Part shown: piece by piece, positions 32,846 through 40,880 of the stretch
How positions within the stretch are numbered: position 1 is the first letter of the stretch
Layout: each line of letters begins with the position of its first letter
Source: a virus
Virus record (IMG/VR): IMGVR_UViG_3300044675_006493
Location: 1-52,135 of that record
Length of the DNA stretch: 52,135 nucleotides
Reading direction: 5' to 3' (one strand)
Program-made: the position numbers and the translations under genes
The notes under the pieces: model-generated
The model's database searches: none
What the model was told of the DNA's origin: nothing
What the model saw: only the letters and a program-made list of their open reading frames with translations

Positions 32846-34552
32846 TCAGGATGCGCAGAAATCGGAAGCGTCGATCCCAGCAGCAGAAGCGCCGTCAGGA
32901 CACACCGTGGAAGTGATCCACAGCGACTCAACACCCCGATGGGCGAGACCCTCAAAGGTCTCCACGAACGTCTCGTAATCGTTCGTGCTGTTCAGCGTAG
33001 CGTCACGCACGATCCCAAGATCAAGGGTGCCACCATCAAGGAACAGGTGATGGCCCTCGTCGTAGAGACCCCACTGGACGGTGCTGGGGAATGGGTTCAG
33101 AGCGCCAGCGCCCTGCGCACCAAACACCTGCGAAGTGCCAGTGGTGGGAGTGTCGTCGTAGAACGTGATGTTCACGCCTGCGACAGCAACCGCGCGACGG
33201 AAGATCGACTCGCCCTCAGCCACAAAAGCAGCCTCGCTCTGAAGACCACGCATGAGGTCCACATCGCCAAGGGTGGTGATCCACCGAGGAACCAGCGCAC
33301 GAAGCACCACGCCCGGGGCACGATGACGGCTCCGGTACGCAGCAGCCGCACGCTTGATCGCCTCAGCGAGATCGCGCGAAGCGCCAAACGACTGGCCAAC
33401 AGTGACAGCAGTCGAAGCGCCCTTGATCCCGTCAAGGAGCATCGTCTCACCAACACGCGCGTGAGCAGCAAGCGCGAGTTCGTTGAAGTTCGCAACGTTC
33501 TCGGGGAACGCCCGCGACCCCATGTTGCCAAAGCGAAGACGCTTCACAATGGCCTGCGTGAGGTACTCAGTGAACTCGGGGCAATCGATGGCCTGCACAC
33601 CCTTGGTGGCACCATCGGGATCTTCGTCAGTGGCGTTGTCCCACACCGAAATGGCTGCATCAGCGTCAGACGCATCATAGGCAACCGTGATATCGGCAAG
33701 CGTGGGGGAAGTCGCAACCCGAAGGCCACCGCGAGTCGCGGCAAACCCGGGAAGCGAATCACGCACCGGACGACCTGCCTCGCTGATCTGCACAAGGCCG
33801 TAATCCACATCGGTGGGGGCGCACCAGCCGCCAGAAGCGACGATGCTTTCCGTCCAAGACGAGGGGTTCTGGCCAGCAGCAACAACAGCCTCAATCTTGC
33901 CTTCGGTGCTGCTTCCGTCCATCTCCGACAGAACGCGATCCTCGGAGTACTCGGCAGCGATGCGAGCAACACGCACACGGTTGCCATACACCCCAGCGGT
34001 ACCTGAGTTCCAAGCGTCAGCCATTTCCTTGGCCAGACCCTTGAAGCCATCAATCTCGCCGTTCTGACCCATGATCCGGTAGTTCTTCGCCGGAGCAGCG
34101 GGACGTGGACGCGACTTCACTGGAGCAACCTTGGCGATGTCTGCGAGAGCAGGAGCAGCAGCCACAACAGCAGCCTCAACCTCTGCCTCAACAACAGCCT
34201 CAGCCTCAGCGATAACCTCAGCGACCTCAGCCTCAGTCGGCTCAGCGGTCTCGGCCTCCACGGTCTCGGCAGGAGCCTCAACCTCGGCAACCACAAGGCG
34301 CGCTTCAAGCGCAGCGATCTCGGCAGCAGCGGCCTCGGCCTGAGCAAAACGCTCAGCGGCAGCGACAGCGAGAAGTTCGGTGGTCTCAACGATCACGCGA
34401 AGGGTGTCAAGGTCGGTGGCGTCGATGCCCTCAACCTCGCCACCACGAACAGCGGTGAAAAGATCGGTGAGTTCGATGTGAAGGTCACCGATCTGGCCAT
34501 CGGTCAGATCACCACTCTCCACGGTCTCAAGAATTTCAGTAATGCGAGTCAT
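32846..34552 (-). CDS. Major capsid protein with N-terminal scaffold-like domain
   Basis: 568 residues. Residues ~1-150 are acidic and Ala/Glu/Val-rich, strongly helical (ALEARLVVAEVEAPAETVEAE and further EAEVAEVIAEAEAVV), like the delta/scaffold region removed by prohead proteases. Residues ~160-568 have HK97-type capsid features: a conserved-looking SWTESIVASGGWCAPTDVDY, ARVGETMLLDGIKGAS, LRALVPRWITTLGDVDLMRGL and FYDDTP near the C-terminus. The maturation protease is encoded upstream at 37198-38943. The Shine-Dalgarno is weak for such an abundant protein; a structured leader (34626-34664) may compensate. Confidence 0.88.
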   Translation of the reverse strand: MTRITEILETVESGDLTDGQIGDLHIELTDLFTAVRGGEVEGIDATDLDTLRVIVETTELLAVAAAERFAQAEAAAAEIAALEARLVVAEVEAPAETVEAETAEPTEAEVAEVIAEAEAVVEAEVEAAVVAAAPALADIAKVAPVKSRPRPAAPAKNYRIMGQNGEIDGFKGLAKEMADAWNSGTAGVYGNRVRVARIAAEYSEDRVLSEMDGSSTEGKIEAVVAAGQNPSSWTESIVASGGWCAPTDVDYGLVQISEAGRPVRDSLPGFAATRGGLRVATSPTLADITVAYDASDADAAISVWDNATDEDPDGATKGVQAIDCPEFTEYLTQAIVKRLRFGNMGSRAFPENVANFNELALAAHARVGETMLLDGIKGASTAVTVGQSFGASRDLAEAIKRAAAAYRSRHRAPGVVLRALVPRWITTLGDVDLMRGLQSEAAFVAEGESIFRRAVAVAGVNITFYDDTPTTGTSQVFGAQGAGALNPFPSTVQWGLYDEGHHLFLDGGTLDLGIVRDATLNSTNDYETFVETFEGLAHRGVESLWITSTVCPDGASAAGIDASDFCAS

Positions 34553-34625
34553 TGAATTTCAGGTGCTTTCTCGTTTAGCCCTTGTAGGCTTCGCAACAAC
34601 AAAAGTTATGGCGAGTCCGAGGCCA

Positions 34626-34664
34626 CCTGCTATGCAGGATTGCCTGCTGCAACGCTATGCGTTG
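34626..34664 (-). promoter_or_regulatory. Two TAT-loop hairpins in the capsid mRNA leader
   Basis: The 155-nt gap before the capsid gene holds two perfect hairpins with the same 3-nt loop: CCTGC-TAT-GCAGG (34626-34638) and CAACGC-TAT-GCGTTG (34650-34664), read on the plus strand; the minus-strand RNA folds equally. No T-run follows, so termination is unlikely. They may act in mRNA processing or stability. Confidence 0.45.
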
Positions 34665-34707
34665 TTTAACTCAACAAAAGTGTAACACACATTTTAAAGC
34701 GGGTGTG

Positions 34708-34869
34708 TCAGCCAAAGATGCGGAGTGCTTTGCCTGTTTGCTTGCCCACAATGCGCCTTGCAATGCGAGGAACAACGGTGCCCTTCGACAACGCATTCAC
34801 GTCTCCAAGAAACTTGGAAAACGCGTAAGCGGATGTTCGGACGTTTGTGATTGAAAGTCCCTTGGCCAT
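34708..34869 (-). CDS. Small basic protein upstream of capsid gene
   Basis: 53 residues, ATG 34869 to TGA 34708-34710. MAKGLSITNVRTSAYAF... then FLGDVNALSKGTVVPRIARRIVGKQTGKALR. The FLGDVNAL-x-KG...R.ARR..GK..G.ALR pattern matches a very short conserved protein that I recall from many actinophages near structural genes. Strongly basic; function unknown. No good Shine-Dalgarno is seen. Confidence 0.65.
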   Translation of the reverse strand: MAKGLSITNVRTSAYAFSKFLGDVNALSKGTVVPRIARRIVGKQTGKALRIFG

Positions 34870-34881
34870 TTCTTTATTATC

Positions 34882-35022
34882 TCACACCTGAACGTAACGG
34901 CCGCATCTTGGACAATGGCCTCGCACAACATTTTTTAGCGTTAAATCCCAATCACATGCTTTGCATTTGGTGACAATTGTCACAGGATATTCGGTGGGAA
35001 GGGATTTTTCTACAAGAGCCAT
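34882..35022 (-). CDS. Tiny zinc-ribbon protein
   Basis: 46 residues, ATG 35022 to TGA 34882-34884. MALVEKSLPTEYPVTIVTKCKACDWDL...GHCPRCGRYVQV: two CxxC pairs (CKAC, CPRC) form a zinc ribbon. It lies between the metallophosphoesterase and the 53-residue gene in the late operon. Possibly a regulator or nucleic-acid-binding factor. Confidence 0.62.
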   Translation of the reverse strand: MALVEKSLPTEYPVTIVTKCKACDWDLTLKNVVRGHCPRCGRYVQV

Positions 35023-35082
35023 AGGGCTGACTATCCTAACGGGTTTTAAGGGGACGCGCGCTTGGGTTAGAAGTGTCTAATG

Positions 35083-36255
35083 TCACAACACACGCAAATT
35101 GTCCCAACCGTCACCATCAATGGTGTAAGTAAGAATCCCAGAACGCGACTTTCCGCCTCCCCTGTTCTCCCACCAAACACTCCCACCATCCATCGCTGGA
35201 CACTGGAAATGGACACGGGGACCGTGGTCCACAACGGAAAGATGATGATAATGCGCAGTAGTCAAATACTCTGCATCACCAATAGGTGACTGCATGAACG
35301 CATGATCCTTCCACCAATTCTGCTGCTTTTGCTGAGGAGTGGAACCGCGACCTGCGATATGCCCGTGAGCGAATCCGCACAGTTTGTCATAGATATCAAA
35401 AACGACATGAAGGCGATCATCGGGGATGTGGAAATTCACATGCCCAAACGCTTCTGGATTAGTCGCAAGGGTTTCAGCAACCATTTCAAACACTGCAACA
35501 TCGTCGTTGTCGCTCGGCGTGGTGAACGATTTGCCGTCCTTGCGGTTTTCCCCATGATTTCCGGCAACACCAGAGACAACCAGTGGGATACCCAAACGAG
35601 AAAGACCAATAACCAGATCACGAAGAAGCCGTCGAACGACACGAACTTGTTGCCTTCGGTCCAATTCGACCGTAAAAGTTTGTTGGGCATAATGACCGTC
35701 GCAGTTTTCTACTAAGTCTCCCATGCCAACAATATAAATCTGTGCAGGTTTAGTTTTGCGTGCGTGTTCAATAATTCTTTGCCAAGAATCCAAGACGCGC
35801 AGAACAGTTCCTTCTGTCCCATCTCCATCAGCCTTTCCTATCTGGAGATCTGACGGGCAGATAATAAGCGCCGAATCGGAAAGGGGCTTTACAGATTTGA
35901 CCGGTTTGTAACGGCTAATGCCAGATAGCAACTCATCGACATCCACTCGTTGCGAAAATCTTCGTTTAAGACGAGCCTTATATTGATAACGCCATTCGCC
36001 ATCTCCGCCTTCCCAGCGATTGACGTACAAGGTGCCCGGTTCAATTTCCCATTGATCGGGATCCATGTGCCAACCGTTAAGAAGTTCGACCTCATCAGCA
36101 TCCCTAGAAAAAACTTCTGAGATCGCTGAAGCCTCATTGTCGGACTGGACGACATGAGGTTCCCAACCCGTTGGATAACCAGATCGTTTGCGTCGATTGC
36201 CTTCTGGATGTTGAACGCCCTCGTTGGGGGGCAAATACTCGTTAAGAGACGACAC
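35083..36255 (-). CDS. Calcineurin-like metallophosphoesterase
   Basis: 390 residues from GTG 36255. Metal-site motifs in order: CPSDLQIG (D-x-Q/H-like first site) at ~130, GMGDLVEN (GD) at ~175, AGNHGE (GNH) at ~230, FAHGHI near ~290 and TAHYHH near ~335. The N-terminal ~120 residues are family-specific (WHMDPDQWEIEPGTLYVNRW). This subtype is widespread in phages of Actinobacteria and is often called a phosphoesterase or DNA repair-like nuclease; the substrate is unknown. It overlaps the previous gene by 14 nt. Confidence 0.85.
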   Translation of the reverse strand: MSSLNEYLPPNEGVQHPEGNRRKRSGYPTGWEPHVVQSDNEASAISEVFSRDADEVELLNGWHMDPDQWEIEPGTLYVNRWEGGDGEWRYQYKARLKRRFSQRVDVDELLSGISRYKPVKSVKPLSDSALIICPSDLQIGKADGDGTEGTVLRVLDSWQRIIEHARKTKPAQIYIVGMGDLVENCDGHYAQQTFTVELDRRQQVRVVRRLLRDLVIGLSRLGIPLVVSGVAGNHGENRKDGKSFTTPSDNDDVAVFEMVAETLATNPEAFGHVNFHIPDDRLHVVFDIYDKLCGFAHGHIAGRGSTPQQKQQNWWKDHAFMQSPIGDAEYLTTAHYHHLSVVDHGPRVHFQCPAMDGGSVWWENRGGGKSRSGILTYTIDGDGWDNLRVL

Positions 36256-36484
36256 TATGGCCCTTCCTCAGAAACCACGAGTCCAACATGGTTTTCGTAA
36301 TGTGCAGATATTGACCATCAAAATCTTCGTCGTGAAGCCACGCAATCATCTGAGAAGACGAGTGTGTTCTTTTTGTGCGCGCCTCTATCAACTGATCAAC
36401 AACGTCCTGAGGAAGGAGATCAATTGCAGACTTCTTGTGGCTTGAACCACCCTGCACATCAGCAAGTCGTTTAGGTTTCGACAC
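36242..36484 (-). CDS. Hypothetical small protein, possible DNA-binding
   Basis: 80 residues from GTG 36484, AAAGGGGAA upstream. Helical: SAIDLLPQDVVDQLIEARTKRTHSSSQMIAWLHDEDFDGQYLHIT. The pattern of LPxxVxxxLxxxR plus a short helix-turn-helix resembles small DNA-binding phage proteins paired with the metallophosphoesterase. Function inferred from size and position only. Confidence 0.55.
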   Translation of the reverse strand: MSKPKRLADVQGGSSHKKSAIDLLPQDVVDQLIEARTKRTHSSSQMIAWLHDEDFDGQYLHITKTMLDSWFLRKGHSVVS

Positions 36485-36486
36485 TT

Positions 36487-36639
36487 TTATTCCCCTTTAC
36501 TGTTTACAACCGTAATCAGCACAAGCGAAGTCATAAAAAGCCATATCAGAGAAAAAGTCTGATAGCCCATCGACGACCACGAAAGAGCGGCAAGGAAATT
36601 AATGACGAGCAAAATGCTTGCTGTCAGGCGCACGTCCAT
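36487..36639 (-). CDS. Small two-span membrane protein
   Basis: 50 residues, ATG 36639, TAA 36487-36489. Two hydrophobic helices (LTASILLVINFLAALSW and FSLIWLFMTSLVLITVV) separated by SSMGYQT. It overlaps the end of the transglycosylase gene by 16 nt and ends 2 nt before the next GTG, so it fits the operon well. Holin-like in form, but no proof. Confidence 0.6.
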   Translation of the reverse strand: MDVRLTASILLVINFLAALSWSSMGYQTFSLIWLFMTSLVLITVVNSKGE

Positions 36640-37160
36640 GGTCCCCACCCTGCTCTTGCGTACAGGTCATAAGCGTAGGCGATATTGGCTTGTGGGTCAA
36701 ACATGGCGTCCCAAGTCAATCCGCGTTCTTGAAGGTAAGGAATGTGGACTGGATGAATTTGAAAAAGGCCGCGCTCTCCAGCGGATCCAACCGTTGAAGG
36801 ATTGAATCTGGATTCGCAATAGACAACTGATAGTGCCTTATCGCAATCCCCCGCAAAGGTATCGCAAATCATTTTTTCGATGCCCACCAAATCGGCTGGT
36901 GGCGCAACGGGTTCCTCAACAATTGGCTCAGGGGCCGCAGCCATAGTCGTTGGCACCGGAATAACAATTGTTGAAGTGGTGCTAGTAGTGGTACTAGATG
37001 TAGTTGTTGTTGAAATAACAGTAGTAGGTGTAGTGGTTGTTGCGTACTCAACGACATTCGCAGGAGATTCCTGCGGGGTCGCACAGGCAACCAAAACAAA
37101 AAGGCCCAACACAAAAAATGGGGCGAATGCGACAAACGGCCGCTTTAAAAATTTACTCAT
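36624..37160 (-). CDS. Lipoprotein with transglycosylase domain on a Thr-rich stalk
   Basis: 178 residues. Lipoprotein signal: KR, hydrophobic 10-23, lipobox LVAC with Cys26. Residues ~40-75 are a Thr/Ser-rich stalk (TTTT, TTSSTTTST-type), then Pro/Glu-rich to ~90. The C-terminal ~85 residues are a lysozyme-like transglycosylase core: VVYCESRFNP with catalytic Glu116, GERGLFQIHP (128-137), and AYAYDLYARAGWGPW. Predicted outside the membrane, anchored by lipid, cutting peptidoglycan glycan strands. A phage lipoprotein of this kind may serve lysis, wall remodelling at infection, or superinfection exclusion. Confidence 0.8.
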   Translation of the reverse strand: MSKFLKRPFVAFAPFFVLGLFVLVACATPQESPANVVEYATTTTPTTVISTTTTSSTTTSTTSTIVIPVPTTMAAAPEPIVEEPVAPPADLVGIEKMICDTFAGDCDKALSVVYCESRFNPSTVGSAGERGLFQIHPVHIPYLQERGLTWDAMFDPQANIAYAYDLYARAGWGPWTCA

Positions 37161-37197
37161 AGTGTTCTCCCTTCGGCTTGAAAGCCAAGGGTAACCG

Positions 37198-38943
37198 CTA
37201 CTTGTTGATTCGTGCGCCCAACTTCAAAACGGCTTCGTCGGAGAAGCCAAGAATGTCAACAATCGCCTCTAATTTAGCGATTCTTGCCTTCAAAAGATCG
37301 TTTGTGACATTCGACTCACCACAGCCGCAATCGTCGTCAATTACGCCAGCAGCAACCAAAGCGACCTGATTGCCTGAAGCAGTAACGCCCGCTTGCACCC
37401 CGCGAGGAACCGGGAAACCGGGAACATTTACAGCCAAAGCAGCAACAAGTTCAAGATTGCCCTTCAGGCTTCGCCAGTCACCAGAAAGTGAAGCACCCCT
37501 GAATTCGCGAACCTGTTCGGCGTTAATGCCCGGGCGAAGCGCGCCAGCAACCCAAATTCCGTAATCGTCTTCACCACAAACAACGTCTGCAACAGCAAAA
37601 CCGGTGTGTTCGTAGTGGGCGATAGCAGCAGCAGCCGAAACGCCCGGACGAGTCGAAGCATGTCCAGTACTCATCGTAATCGACCCAACCGCAACATTTT
37701 CACCGTTTTCGCAAACAATGTAACCGGTGCGGAAATACGAATAATCGGTTGCGCTACGAGGAGGCATCAAACAAATGTCGCTACGACCCGTATGGCAGGT
37801 GTTCCACAGCGCAAGATGCCCATAAACATACCCTTGATCTGAAATGAACAGAGGGGTAGGCGCATCAAGATCAGGGTTTTCAAACCAATCTGAAGGAGGA
37901 GCAGTGGGGGCTGACGAAGCAATCAAAGCGTGATACGTCGCGTCGTCAAGGTTTTCGGGGCCACCCCAAATATTCGCGGAGGCCACCTGAACCACTTTGG
38001 CTGATTCAATCGCTTGAAACGGGGCGAGTGTCACGGCCCCAATCTTTCCTTCGACGAGATGCATAATCTCTTCGTTGTCGTATTCGATAACTTCGTCACC
38101 GACCTCCATGCTGACACCAGTCAAGAAGCCATCACGAACCTCTGCGGCGACCTGACGACCAAAGTCCGTGTTCAGATTGAATGTCGCTGACGCAACAAGA
38201 ATCGGGCCGGTGCCATCACCTGAAGAAGCATCGATCGAATCGACAGTAACGCCGTCCAGCGACATGACACGCAAGAAGTTATCGATACGGCCTGCACGCT
38301 GATTGGGGTCATGATTGACCGTCAACGAAAGAGGCGGGTTACGCCAAGACAACGATCCTAGATCGGCAACACGCCCATCTGAAGTGACTTCGCCTTCAGT
38401 GGCAACAACAATAACGGCGCGAGTAGGAAGATCAAAATCGGTGACAACCATAACGTCTTCGTTGTCGTCCTCTTCGTCCTCTTCGTCTTCAACCCCCGGC
38501 ACGATCTGAGGATCAGACATTTCCTCGTCGTCCTCGTCGTCCTTAGGGCCTTTGTAACCCAGTTCGTTCTCGGCACGCATGGAAACAATTGTAGCCGAAG
38601 CCTCACCCTCGCGCTCCAACCTAGCCGCGGTTCGTTCCGCCCAACGCATTGCGCGTTCAGAAACGGGTTTTGTTACGCCGCCACCCCACAAAAGGTGAGC
38701 GACCTGACCCGGTGACGGATAATCCTTGTCGCCCCGTTGAGGCGCTGTATCCAAATCAACCATGTGACGGGCGAACCATGCAGCCATACGCTTAGGTTTG
38801 TTGTCAGGAAGGTCGCCGTCTTCTACGGCTTGACGGGCCTCACGCACCGTTTGGGGCATCATGCCGTCGCCTGATTGACCTGCCTCATGGTAGGCAAGGC
38901 CACGACGAAAGTTGTCACGCATCCATTCAGGAACCCGGGGCAT
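37198..38943 (-). CDS. Prohead (capsid maturation) protease
   Basis: 581 residues. N-terminal ~130 residues: MPRVPEWMRDNFRRGLAYHEAGQSGDG, a PAAR-unlike helical domain seen in actinophage proteases; an acidic stretch DDEDDEE follows. Protease core at ~165-310: TRAVIVVATEGEVTSDGRV, SLTVNHDPNQRAGRID with the conserved His, then GFLTGVSMEVGD with the catalytic Ser, and VTLAPFQAIESAKV. Catalytic type is the HK97-like Ser/His protease, which removes the capsid scaffold domain. The C-terminal ~250 residues (GYVYGHLALWNTCHTG and beyond) are an extension. It lies two kb from the capsid gene with accessory genes in between. Confidence 0.82.
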   Translation of the reverse strand: MPRVPEWMRDNFRRGLAYHEAGQSGDGMMPQTVREARQAVEDGDLPDNKPKRMAAWFARHMVDLDTAPQRGDKDYPSPGQVAHLLWGGGVTKPVSERAMRWAERTAARLEREGEASATIVSMRAENELGYKGPKDDEDDEEMSDPQIVPGVEDEEDEEDDNEDVMVVTDFDLPTRAVIVVATEGEVTSDGRVADLGSLSWRNPPLSLTVNHDPNQRAGRIDNFLRVMSLDGVTVDSIDASSGDGTGPILVASATFNLNTDFGRQVAAEVRDGFLTGVSMEVGDEVIEYDNEEIMHLVEGKIGAVTLAPFQAIESAKVVQVASANIWGGPENLDDATYHALIASSAPTAPPSDWFENPDLDAPTPLFISDQGYVYGHLALWNTCHTGRSDICLMPPRSATDYSYFRTGYIVCENGENVAVGSITMSTGHASTRPGVSAAAAIAHYEHTGFAVADVVCGEDDYGIWVAGALRPGINAEQVREFRGASLSGDWRSLKGNLELVAALAVNVPGFPVPRGVQAGVTASGNQVALVAAGVIDDDCGCGESNVTNDLLKARIAKLEAIVDILGFSDEAVLKLGARINK

Positions 38944-39241
38944 TGTGCTTCAACCATTCCTCGGCGTCTTCTGGGACAGGCATGAAAAGTCCGCGATTGA
39001 AACCTGCTGAAAACGCTTCGTCGCTGATGTCGGAAACTTCCTGCTGGAACTGGTTGATCGTAATAACCTTTTTGCGAATCAACGGTGCGATAACAGCAGA
39101 AAGCGCGGTAACAAGACCAATAATGGCTGCGATCTGATCGGTTGACCAGTCAATCCAACCAAACGTTTGCGCCAAGCCGATAGCGGCGGCGACAAGGACA
39201 TTTAGGCTCGCAAAACCGGTAACTACTGGTTCGTTACGCAT
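38927..39241 (-). CDS. Two-span membrane protein upstream of protease
   Basis: 104 residues from ATG 39241 (MRNEPVVTG); a longer start at 39271 would overlap the methylase stop. Two hydrophobic helices (SLNVLVAAAIGLAQTFGWI and IAAIIGLVTALSAVIAPLI) around WSTDQ, then a basic hinge RKK and a polar tail. This is the DUF7439/holin-like form seen in phages. It could be a second lysis membrane protein. No Shine-Dalgarno; a TATTCT box lies 6 nt before the ATG. Confidence 0.65.
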   Translation of the reverse strand: MRNEPVVTGFASLNVLVAAAIGLAQTFGWIDWSTDQIAAIIGLVTALSAVIAPLIRKKVITINQFQQEVSDISDEAFSAGFNRGLFMPVPEDAEEWLKHNAPGS

Positions 39242-39247
39242 CGCATA

Positions 39248-39253
39248 AGAATA
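39248..39253 (-). promoter_or_regulatory. Leaderless-type extended -10 promoter for the late structural operon
   Basis: On the minus strand TGGTATTCT (extended -10) is followed by TATGCG and then ATG, a 6-nt gap from TATTCT to the start codon at 39241. This repeats the geometry at 10698 and 12589. Confidence 0.45.
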
Positions 39254-39267
39254 CCAGATAATTATTA

Positions 39268-40329
39268 TCAATTTTCTGATGTGGCTTGCTGCGCCAAGAT
39301 GCGAAAAGCGTGGGCGGCTTGTTGTGGAACTACCCCATTACCCAAAAGTTTTAACTGTGCAGTTCTAGAATCAACAATGTCGGTTACCCAACCTTCGGGC
39401 AGCCCCATCATCCACTCAACAAACGAAGCGTTCAGTCTTCCGGAGGCATCAACGGCATCTGGAGCGCATCGCCCAACCACGAACTCCCATCGGGCAATCG
39501 CTGGTCCGTACTGTCCAAATCGGTCATGACCATCACTACAGCGTTTAAAGGCAGGGTGTTTCGTTTCATCTGCGCAGGACCGCCCGTGTTGGACGCGTCC
39601 TGACAGGTAGGAGTCGGCAAAAGATGGGGAATATCCCATAAGTTCCTGCCAAAAGCATTCGCCCCCACATCCGGTGTCGCCCCATGTTTGCTTGCTTGCG
39701 CTGTTGGGGTCGGCATGAGACGCATCGCTTCGATTTCCAAACTGCGTCCGTGACCGTTCCCGTTCCCGTGTTTCGCTTTCATTTCTGATGTCCAAGCGTC
39801 CCACTGTTCCACAGTTTTGCGGGCACCCATGTCCACCACTGTCGGTGTAGGCAAGACAGAACCAGCGAAGTCTGTTATGAGGCGCTCCGACTTCTGCCGC
39901 TGGTAAATGTGTCCATTCCGCAGAGAACCCGTTTTCGGCCAAAGCAGAAACAACTCTGGAAAAAGCATGTCCACCGTTAGCGGTACAAATGCCTGAGACG
40001 TTTTCGAGGAGGAGGAATTTGGCTCCAGCCTCGCGACCAATTCTGCAAACATCGTCAATCAACCAGCGTTCGTCTTCCATCCCGAGCCGTTTACCGGCCT
40101 GAGACACCGGTTGACATGGGAAACCTGCTGTTACCACATCCACCGAAGGTGGATTCGAAATTTTTGTTAAATCACCTAAACCGACCGATGTCTTGAACCG
40201 TGTGGACATGACATGGTTTGCGTGGTTGTCGGTGTCTGAAAACCATGCTAGTTCGGTTTGTGTGCCGATGTGTTGCAAAGCGAGTTCTAACCCGCCGTAG
40301 CCTGCGCACAATGCACCAATTTTGATCAT
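39268..40329 (-). CDS. DNA (cytosine-5) methyltransferase
   Basis: 353 residues. Motif I GALCAGYGGLE (5-15), motif IV GFPCQPVS (69-76) with catalytic Cys72, motif VI ENV (109-111), motif VIII GAPHNRLRWF (148-157), and motif X LLGNGVVPQQA near 330. The region ~165-300 is the variable target-recognition domain with repeated AYTDS/HADPNS/FADSYLS pieces. An orphan C5 methylase with no restriction partner, presumably for self-protection. Its first base overlaps the next upstream gene (ATGA). Confidence 0.93.
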   Translation of the reverse strand: MIKIGALCAGYGGLELALQHIGTQTELAWFSDTDNHANHVMSTRFKTSVGLGDLTKISNPPSVDVVTAGFPCQPVSQAGKRLGMEDERWLIDDVCRIGREAGAKFLLLENVSGICTANGGHAFSRVVSALAENGFSAEWTHLPAAEVGAPHNRLRWFCLAYTDSGGHGCPQNCGTVGRLDIRNESETRERERSRTQFGNRSDASHADPNSASKQTWGDTGCGGECFWQELMGYSPSFADSYLSGRVQHGRSCADETKHPAFKRCSDGHDRFGQYGPAIARWEFVVGRCAPDAVDASGRLNASFVEWMMGLPEGWVTDIVDSRTAQLKLLGNGVVPQQAAHAFRILAQQATSEN

Positions 40330-40637
40330 GAGGTTGTTGTTAGCAGCACTTCGAACTTGATGGGTTCGTTATCAAAACGGTCCTGAACCCAAACGTCGTC
40401 ATAGCCTTCTTCAACCCATTCCATCGCCAAATTTAAAGCCTCTGACGCCGACAACAAACAAAGGTTTACTTCTCCGCCACCAACCCAAACAGACCAGTTT
40501 TCGTCCTTGCTATGCGAAAACCAATCCTCAACAAACGTGTTTACGCCCAACTTTGCAACCTCCAAAAACAAAAACAACAACACCAACACACTACCAACCC
40601 AAACCCCAAACAACAACCCCACCCACCCAGCCAACAA
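40326..40637 (-). CDS. Membrane-anchored hypothetical protein
   Basis: 103 residues if TTG 40637 is used; no ATG or GTG gives a better start and the N-terminus is uncertain. One strong membrane span (~8-27, LLFGVWVGSVLVLLFLFLE). The rest is acidic, with SASEALNLAMEWVEEGYDDVWVQDRFDNEPIKFEV, a helix-strand pattern seen in small phage proteins. First gene of the minus-strand late unit, directly beside the origin-like region. Confidence 0.5.
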   Translation of the reverse strand: MLAGWVGLLFGVWVGSVLVLLFLFLEVAKLGVNTFVEDWFSHSKDENWSVWVGGGEVNLCLLSASEALNLAMEWVEEGYDDVWVQDRFDNEPIKFEVLLTTTS

Positions 40638-40652
40638 CCATGGATAGAACCA
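40635..40652. repeat. 18-bp repeat CAACCATGGATAGAACCA, copy 1
   Basis: Perfectly repeated at 40863-40880; the first 13 bases recur at 48475-48487. The core CTATCC-ATGGATAG-like symmetry suggests an operator. Copies 1 and 2 flank the iteron cluster. Confidence 0.5.
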
Positions 40653-40654
40653 GC

Positions 40655-40786
40655 GAAACCGACATATAAATAATAATTACTTACGGCTCTACTTACGGCT
40701 CTTTATTGACCCCCCCAAACTGGGGAGGAGGGAGGTACCCAAAATGGGGAGGTCACAACCAACCTGACCTACCCAAAATGAGTACC
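40655..40786 (-). other. Origin-like region: iteron cluster B next to AT-rich DNA
   Basis: Read on the minus strand: three imperfect palindromes (around 40784-40770, 40750-40736 and 40726-40712), then GTCAATA, then two tandem 12-mers GAGCCGTAAGTA (40701-40678), then an AT-only stretch ending in ATATG at 40679-40663. The plus-strand 20-mer TACCCAAAATGGGGAGGTCA at 40736-40755 is identical to 7756-7775. Iterons beside an easily melted tract are what an origin of replication needs. The same order occurs in cluster A inside the initiator gene. Confidence 0.68.
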
Positions 40787-40862
40787 ACACAATTAACACA
40801 AAAATAACAAAACCCAAAAACAGAATCTAACCATAGATTGAAAAAACACCGAACAAAATCCG

Positions 40863-40880
40863 CAACCATGGATAGAACCA
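40863..40880. repeat. 18-bp repeat CAACCATGGATAGAACCA, copy 2
   Basis: Identical to 40635-40652 and located 228 nt away on the other side of the origin-like iterons. Between them and up to 41121 I find no credible gene; the stretch 40881-41100 is G-run-rich with a TAGAAT box at 41010-41015 lacking a clear -35. Confidence 0.5.

Noticed and set aside
34657-34854. 65-codon plus-strand frame upstream of the capsid gene
   Set aside because: It is antisense to the 53-residue gene at 34708-34869, which fits operon direction and a known pattern.
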